Shown: piece by piece, positions 6,999 through 10,953 of the stretch
How the letters are laid out: each line of letters opens with the position of its first letter
How positions within the stretch are numbered: position 1 is the stretch's first letter
Translations under genes and position numbers: made by a program
From: Collybiopsis luxurians FD-317 M1
Taxonomy: Eukaryota > Basidiomycota > Agaricomycetes > Agaricales > Omphalotaceae
NCBI GenBank assembly: GCA_000827265.1
Contig: KN834761.1
Span: 522,083 to 533,035 of the forward strand
Length of the DNA stretch: 10,953 nt
Direction: 5' to 3'
Notes under the pieces: model-generated
Database searches by the model: none
The model's input: the letters and a program-made list of their open reading frames with translations, nothing else
What the model was told of the DNA's origin: nothing

Positions 6999-7225
6999 AG
7001 CTCTGGATATAGTCATAACAGATTTCTTATACCATGCTCCAGGAAAGGATGATTCACCCAAATTGAATGAGTGCTCTCCTAGTCACATCTTCAAGTTTAA
7101 TATTGTCATACAAAGCTTGCATATTACTATAGTGGTGCAGTGGTAACAGACATTTTCTCTAGATAGATACATATGCATACTGTGGCAAGTACTTTATATG
7201 ATGCTGTCCACCAAACCCTAGAGCA
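6887..7225 (+). other. Dicer relic: RNase IIIb fragment
   Basis: Frame 2 gives LEMLIWYTF then a stop and LLFIEAFASVM (6902-6970), matching E-x-x-IGYTF-x-x-KLLL-x-EA-x-THASY. Frame 1 takes over with EFLGC (6982-6996) and ALDIVITDFLYHAPGKDDSP (7000-7059), then CSPSHIF, ending at TAA 7144. The family signature is EFLGD; the metal-binding Asp position reads Cys. An LWQ (about 7180) may be the last recognisable point. The second catalytic block of IIIb and any C-terminal dsRNA-binding region are not found. Confidence 0.8.
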
Positions 7226-7916
7226 TGTCAGATAAAATTATAATATTGAAAGCTGTTCACATATGACACCATCTCCACATAGCCTTGATGACTGCCAAAT
7301 GAATATGCCACACAAGGAAGATGGACTCCAAGTCAGAACCCTTCACCAGGGAATCCAGCCTACAGATCTGAATGAGGGAAATGACTACTCTCATTGTCAT
7401 ACCCTATATCATCTTAACAACAGGTCATCAGTACACCAGTATCTGCATTCTGCATTCATACTCCCCTCCTCTCCCATCTCTCCCTAAAACCTAACCAAAT
7501 CAGCCACCAGCGCAATCACACCATTCACAACAGGGGTGTATAACCTGCATTATAATTCTCCACAAGTAATTATGCAGTATAAGAGCTCCCGTAACTCTAA
7601 GTGAGCTTTACAAGGCTGGAAGGTGCAATTCATACTTCCTCATCCATGGTCATGCCTTCATTTTGGAATGCAAGTTGGACAGTGCTCTGGAGAGTGTTAT
7701 GACTCCACAGCACATTTGCACAGGGGCAAAGGAGGGTGCCAATCTTCCTCTGTGGGAATGACAACAGTGAATCAAAAAGGTGGTTGAGAGAGCCCAAGGA
7801 ATGTTGAAGGTGAAGAGAGAACATTTTGAACAATGTGCACAGGGGATCCGATGTCAAGTGCTGAGAAAACAGTGGCAGAGGTAGGAGGTTCAGGATGCCA
7901 ATACCACTCCATTGAA

Positions 7917-7944
7917 GGAAGAGGGAAGAGGGAAGAGGGAAGAG
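7917..7944 (+). repeat. (GGAAGAG)4 microsatellite
   Basis: Four perfect copies of the heptamer GGAAGAG, followed by an imperfect fifth. Confidence 0.9.
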
Positions 7945-8721
7945 GAAAGTACTCAGAACACTTGGTCTTCCATCACCACTTAAGATAGTGGGTGAGCACC
8001 ATGGAGTAGATGTGCTAGACCATTGACAACTTCAATCAGCTGAGATACAGCATAAGCCTATTCTGCGTAACTGTGTCAGTTATATCTTGAGTAATGCATA
8101 GAAAAATACTGTGAAGAACATATAAAATCAACGGACCTTGACTGGGTGTAACCTAATCCTTCTTCACAAACAAAAACATAAAACGGCATCTCCAAATTCA
8201 ACTTGAATTGAAGCACTTGATTGTCAGTCACCATTGAGGATAGTCAATAGTCATTGTAGAGCTGACAGCATTTGGACAGAATGAACAGAAGGAAGTGAAG
8301 CACAAAACTGTCAATTTAGCTAGATGCTATGGAAAGTTGCATCAGAAAAAAACACTGAAACTCAGGCAGATGAGAAACATATGTAGTGTTCAGACAGAAA
8401 ACCATAACAAAAACCCATCAAACCCTCCAGCTGAATATCCTAATCACAATAACCTAACCCATGGATCCATCCTCATTTGGGAATGTGAAAAAAGTGGGTA
8501 CCAGGGTGAGTACCATGATGCTCTGAGTCTTTGATGTCCATATTGGGAGCAAGGAACAATGCCAGTGAGTTTGTGAGGCAGATAGTATGAATATGAGGCA
8601 TGCATCTTGGGTTTTGTGAAGCCATGGTTTTCAAACTACTCTTTCACTATCAGTAGATGACATATATCAGAGCTAGACATGTACTAGATTCAATTTGTCA
8701 CATCCAGATGATCTGCACCAT

Positions 8722-8741
8722 TTTACAATAATCATTGTAAA
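8722..8741. repeat. 20-bp hairpin
   Basis: TTTACAAT and ATTGTAAA pair perfectly around a 4-base loop. No run of T follows and no gene ends nearby, so a role is unknown. Confidence 0.6.
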
Positions 8742-9303
8742 GAATCCACTTGAACATGCATAAGACAAACTCTGGTGTGAACATCATTTCAAAAGAGGAA
8801 TGAGAGGCATGTTCACAGGTCTTCCGGGAGATGAATTCAAGAGTGGTGTTTGTTGGATGAGGGATCAGTGCCAAAAAAGATCTACCTGTCCTTTCTAAGG
8901 CCCTTGAATGTCTTGTTTAGATTCAAGGCCAGATATGTGATAGGTTTCAGATCAATATAACACAGGCTATTCTGCAATAGACCAGGCAATTCTATCAATG
9001 CCTGTCAATGGGACAGTCACAGGCAACAAAATCAGGGCTTACAAGCATTTGCAATTCTTCAACCTCAGTGAGGGTCTTTGTTGTCATCCCATCATCCTGA
9101 GTATAAATATTGCAAGTGACAACTCAACAAATAAAGCAAGGATGGAGAGAAAAAGAGAAATGGCTGTGTGAGAGACACAGCAGTGGTAGAGCAAAAGGGA
9201 TGAAGGGACAACTTCTGGGAGAAATTTGCTGAAGAGCAGAATCATAACTTAAGGCCATGAGTGAAGAAAGCAGGATGTTGAACATCCAGACTCCATAACA
9301 GTC

Positions 9304-9320
9304 TTGTGACTGTGTCACAA
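9304..9320. repeat. 17-bp inverted repeat
   Basis: TTGTGAC-TGT-GTCACAA is a perfect 7-bp inverted repeat around TGT, about 95 bp upstream of the secreted-protein relic. It could be an operator-like site or chance. Confidence 0.5.
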
Positions 9321-9413
9321 TTGTTACTCTTTTCTACCGCTCATAAGTACTTACTCTTTCTGAACACAGGACAGTTAGAATTTTGTAAATAAGGGATTGT
9401 AAAACAAGATCCC

Positions 9414-9874
9414 CTGAATATCAGCTTGGTTACAGCACTTACTTTTGCTATCGTGACTCTCATTGCCCCAGTGTTCCAGGCTTGTGAATATAACGGCAAT
9501 CAAGTGTGAGTAATCTTTAATGTCATTGAGTGGGGCCAGAATTCATCATAGATGGTGACTGTTTGCTGAACAGAATTGGTATAACAAACCTACATTCAGC
9601 TGGACACCCTGAAAATTTTTTAGCTGTGGGATATAGGTCGCCTTCCAATGGACCTGATCATCATGCATGTACATCTGGCTTACAGGGCATTAGCCATCAA
9701 ATGACTTGTGCATTGAGGCAGATCAAGGGTGACTACATCTTGGACAATGGATTAATTTCAAAGTTGTTCTCAGAGATTGCCCGACATTCTTTGAGAAATG
9801 TGCACACATTTCCAGAGCTTCCCAAGTTGGCCCACTATTCTCATAGCGTGCTGTCATACAGTATTCTGTTCTAG
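9414..9874 (+). pseudogene. Relic of a small secreted protein gene
   Basis: From CTG at 9414 a frame encodes NISLV then ALTFAIVTLIAPVFQA, then CEYNGNQ. This is a textbook signal peptide: short n-region, 16-residue hydrophobic core and an A-x-A-like cleavage region, followed by a Cys. A consensus donor GTGAGT (9506) and TAG acceptor (9551) delimit a 46-bp intron-like segment. A second open frame then runs to 9874 with GDCLLNRIGITNL, VGYRSPSNGPDHHAC and HQMTC. Cys residues in both parts fit one small secreted protein of about 130 residues. The expected ATG reads CTG, no other in-frame ATG lies upstream, and the predicted splice does not join the frames, so it looks decayed. I do not recognise the family. 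Confidence 0.45.
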
Positions 9875-10204
9875 AAATTCATATACCCCATTACCCATTG
9901 ATATCTGAACAGTGAATCCAGATCATGCAAAAAATGCAAAATGACCAAATCAAGTACAGCAGTGCCCTTATTTTGGCCAGTATCAAAGCCGCTATTTCTG
10001 TCACTGAATTAAGACACTACACAAATAGAAGACAAGTGATTAATTAAACCTTGTTCAAAATATATAAGGTGTCAAAAGCTGGATCGTTCTTTTTCCCCCA
10101 TCCTTCATCACTGTCTTTGGGCATTCAAGATTTACTGAGGATATTCCAAGAGCAATGTCAGGTATTGAAAGTCTAGACAGTTATGTTCTGAATGGGCTGC
10201 TAAT
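9875..10204 (+). promoter_or_regulatory. Possible promoter region of the NLR head
   Basis: TATATAAGG at 10061-10069 is followed by a pyrimidine-rich stretch (10086-10115), the usual fungal core-promoter arrangement, about 140 bp before the candidate start at 10205. An ATG at 10155 opens a 20-codon frame that ends at 10215 and overlaps that start, so it would act as an upstream ORF. No gene is seen from 9875 to 10060. Confidence 0.35.
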
Positions 10205-10583
10205 ATGCAAGAAATAGGAAATATATTTCCTAATGCACACCATTTCACCATTAATGGTGGCATATTCACAGTCACTAGTAGGTTCTCATTCAAATGCATA
10301 ATGTTGAATACTTTACAATGTTAATTCAACCATGCGTGATGAAGTCCACAACATCCATGATTGGCTTCAAGCACCAGACTGTTCAGCTAATTGTGCAGCA
10401 GCTGCCAACAAAAAAACCAAAGGAACTGGACAATGGATACTGAACCATCCTGAATACCAGAAGTGGAAAGGTCAACCCAGCATCCTTTGGATTCAAGGCA
10501 AAGATAAAAGCAGCTTTTTTTGGTGTTTTATTGGGACTGTCACGAAGCGGTTTACAGTGGAGTGGCTTTCACAAGCATGGTAA
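10205..10583 (+). pseudogene. Truncated N-terminus of a NACHT-type fungal NLR
   Basis: Fungal NLRs are intracellular receptors for non-self recognition and heterokaryon incompatibility, with a variable N-terminus, a NACHT NTPase and C-terminal repeats. From ATG 10205 the frame reads IFPNAHHFTINGGIFTV, the N-terminal motif of many agaricomycete NLRs. A possible intron (GTAGGT 10278 to AG 10344) joins it in frame to HNIHDWLQAPD, KGTGQWILNHPEYQKWK and SILWIQGK (up to 10502), the lead-in to Walker A. The frame from ATG 10332 alone is an alternative start. The P-loop, normally GK-x-GSGKS, reads GKDKSS, about three residues short. Family resemblance then stops and the frame ends at 10583. The NACHT core, Walker B and C-terminal repeats are absent. 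Confidence 0.7.
10278..10344 (+). other. Possible intron in NLR head
   Basis: GTAGGT donor at 10278 and GAAG acceptor at 10344 give 67 bp. Removal keeps the frame between GGIFTVT and IHNIHDW and skips the TAA at 10322. The acceptor lacks a pyrimidine tract, so this is only a proposal. Confidence 0.4.
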
Positions 10584-10599
10584 TCAATTTAGGCAAAGT

Positions 10600-10675
10600 C
10601 TGGTCCCAATCAACAGAGTTAATTAAATAGTCTACTGGTACAAGCAGGATATTCACCTGGTCCCAATCGACAGAG
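10600..10675 (+). repeat. Direct repeat of a 19-mer, 57 bp apart
   Basis: CTGGTCCCAATCAACAGAG (10600-10618) and CTGGTCCCAATCGACAGAG (10657-10675) differ at one base. They begin 17 bp after the end of the NLR fragment, which suggests that repeat-derived DNA replaces the rest of the gene. Confidence 0.75.
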
Positions 10676-10739
10676 AGGTCAAGATGGGGACTCAGGTTAC
10701 AGGTGGTAGGTATATATACTGTAGTAAGCTGTAAGAGGG

Positions 10740-10790
10740 ACTAATGCTACTGGAGGATAAGACGAGAAACTAATGCTACTGGAAGACAAT
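10740..10790 (+). repeat. 29-bp tandem duplication
   Basis: ACTAATGCTACTGGA occurs at 10740-10754 and 10769-10783, period 29 bp, with similar bases after each (GGATAAGACGAGAA and AGACAATAGC). It belongs to the same purine-rich, non-coding tail (10584-10953), where I see no gene; an AATAAAA lies near 10811 and another near 10875. Confidence 0.7.
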
Positions 10791-10953
10791 AGCTAAGTGA
10801 CAGCTACGAGAATAAAAGGTATAGAGCATGTGGTCATGCAACAGATGTGAGAAGAGAAACAAGGACAGTTCATTAATAAAACAATGACAGTGGGAATGAA
10901 ATAGAAAAAGAACAATGATACCGTGTGGAGTGGAGATAGGGAGAGTGTATGTC

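Larger units (their letters stand above)
4724..7225 (+). pseudogene. DCL: Decayed Dicer-like ribonuclease gene
   Basis: Dicers cut double-stranded RNA into small RNAs for RNA silencing. The usual order is DExD helicase, helicase C, dimerisation domain, PAZ, RNase IIIa and RNase IIIb, over about 1,400 residues. Here pieces appear in the correct order on one strand but in alternating frames: QQEML (4817), FLTPTVA (4970), VGLISGA (5024), STPQALLDAL (5089), NEAHHA (5167), GLTMSPIFGGNV (5295), KYVHCSMFKHIVYN (5461), NLAALK (5525), the NQLSHKAP-x-TPEY block (about 5600), RLFRSISGSKMKW (5770), NYQWLELLGD (6207), LLIGTAYVHG (about 6756) and EFLGC-x-ALDIVITD (6982). Only about 2.5 kb remains; the P-loop, helicase C, PAZ and the end of IIIb are absent. 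There are several stops and frameshifts. Two introns survive, which excludes a processed copy. I am very sure of the family and of its being broken; the basidiomycete affinity is less certain. Confidence 0.88.
7226..9413. other. 2.2 kb without a recognised gene
   Basis: Open frames here (7263-7487 plus, 7630-7857 minus, 8295-8534 plus, 9124-9318 minus) are short, with no motif, signal peptide or family resemblance. A plus-strand peptide near 7780 (VVERAQGMLK) faintly recalls Harbinger-type transposases but has stops close by and no supporting motif. Small hairpins lie at 8722-8741 and 9304-9320. I cannot say whether this is degraded transposon or plain intergenic DNA. Confidence 0.5.

Noticed and set aside
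4724..7225. A functional minimal RNase III protein built from the Dicer pieces
   Set aside because: Stops, frameshifts and substituted catalytic residues in both RNase III domains exclude a working enzyme.
7690..7860. Possible Harbinger-like peptide VVERAQGMLK on plus, or a minus-strand ORF
   Set aside because: Only one short match, stops nearby, no catalytic triad and no terminal inverted repeats.
8295..8534. 79-codon plus-strand open frame
   Set aside because: Lys/Asn-rich, no motif and no coding signature; likely chance.

Overview
This looks like nuclear DNA of a filamentous fungus, most likely a basidiomycete (Agaricomycetes), from a gene-poor, repeat-rich region. The evidence is: short spliceosomal introns of about 50-65 bp; a decayed Dicer-like gene whose wording (a VGLISGA block, STPQALLDAL, a NYQ-x-LE-LLGD RNase III signature) fits basidiomycete Dicers; ankyrin repeats of the fungal NLR type; and the start of a NACHT-type NLR with the N-terminal HHFTINGG motif seen in agaricomycete NLRs. 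The assignment rests on recall of protein families, not a search. A repeat-rich ascomycete such as a truffle is not excluded.

Layout. Positions 1-1886 hold repeat-derived sequence: a candidate 865-bp solo LTR (150-1014, ends TGTCAGG/CCTGACA) with seven TGACTC-type motifs, then a TGCATTA-rich repeat. Positions 1887-2597 are the C-terminal part of an ankyrin-repeat protein: an incomplete first unit and six further 33-residue units, ending in a stop. Positions 2598-4020 hold nothing recognisable. Positions 4021-4560 contain a strong long inverted repeat and a diverged 124-bp tandem repeat.

The central discovery is at about 4724-7225 on the plus strand: a broken Dicer-like (DCL) gene, scattered over three frames and therefore invisible as a single ORF. 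In order I can read the Q-motif region, helicase motifs Ia and II, the GLT-x-SP motif and the linker to helicase domain 2, a fragment of the region before PAZ, the segment leading into RNase IIIa, RNase IIIa, and part of RNase IIIb. The P-loop, helicase domain 2, PAZ and the C-terminus are missing. Metal-binding positions of both RNase III domains are substituted. At least two introns remain, so it is a decayed genomic gene and not a retrocopy.

Positions 7226-9413 hold no recognised gene. At 9414-9874 there is a probable relic of a small secreted protein whose start codon has become CTG. At 10205-10583 is the head of a NACHT NLR whose Walker A is shortened; homology then stops and direct repeats begin.

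Together the window reads as a graveyard of two fungal defence systems, RNA silencing (Dicer) and NLR non-self recognition, broken up among repeats. The ankyrin block is the only coding stretch with an intact frame. No gene here is clearly functional.
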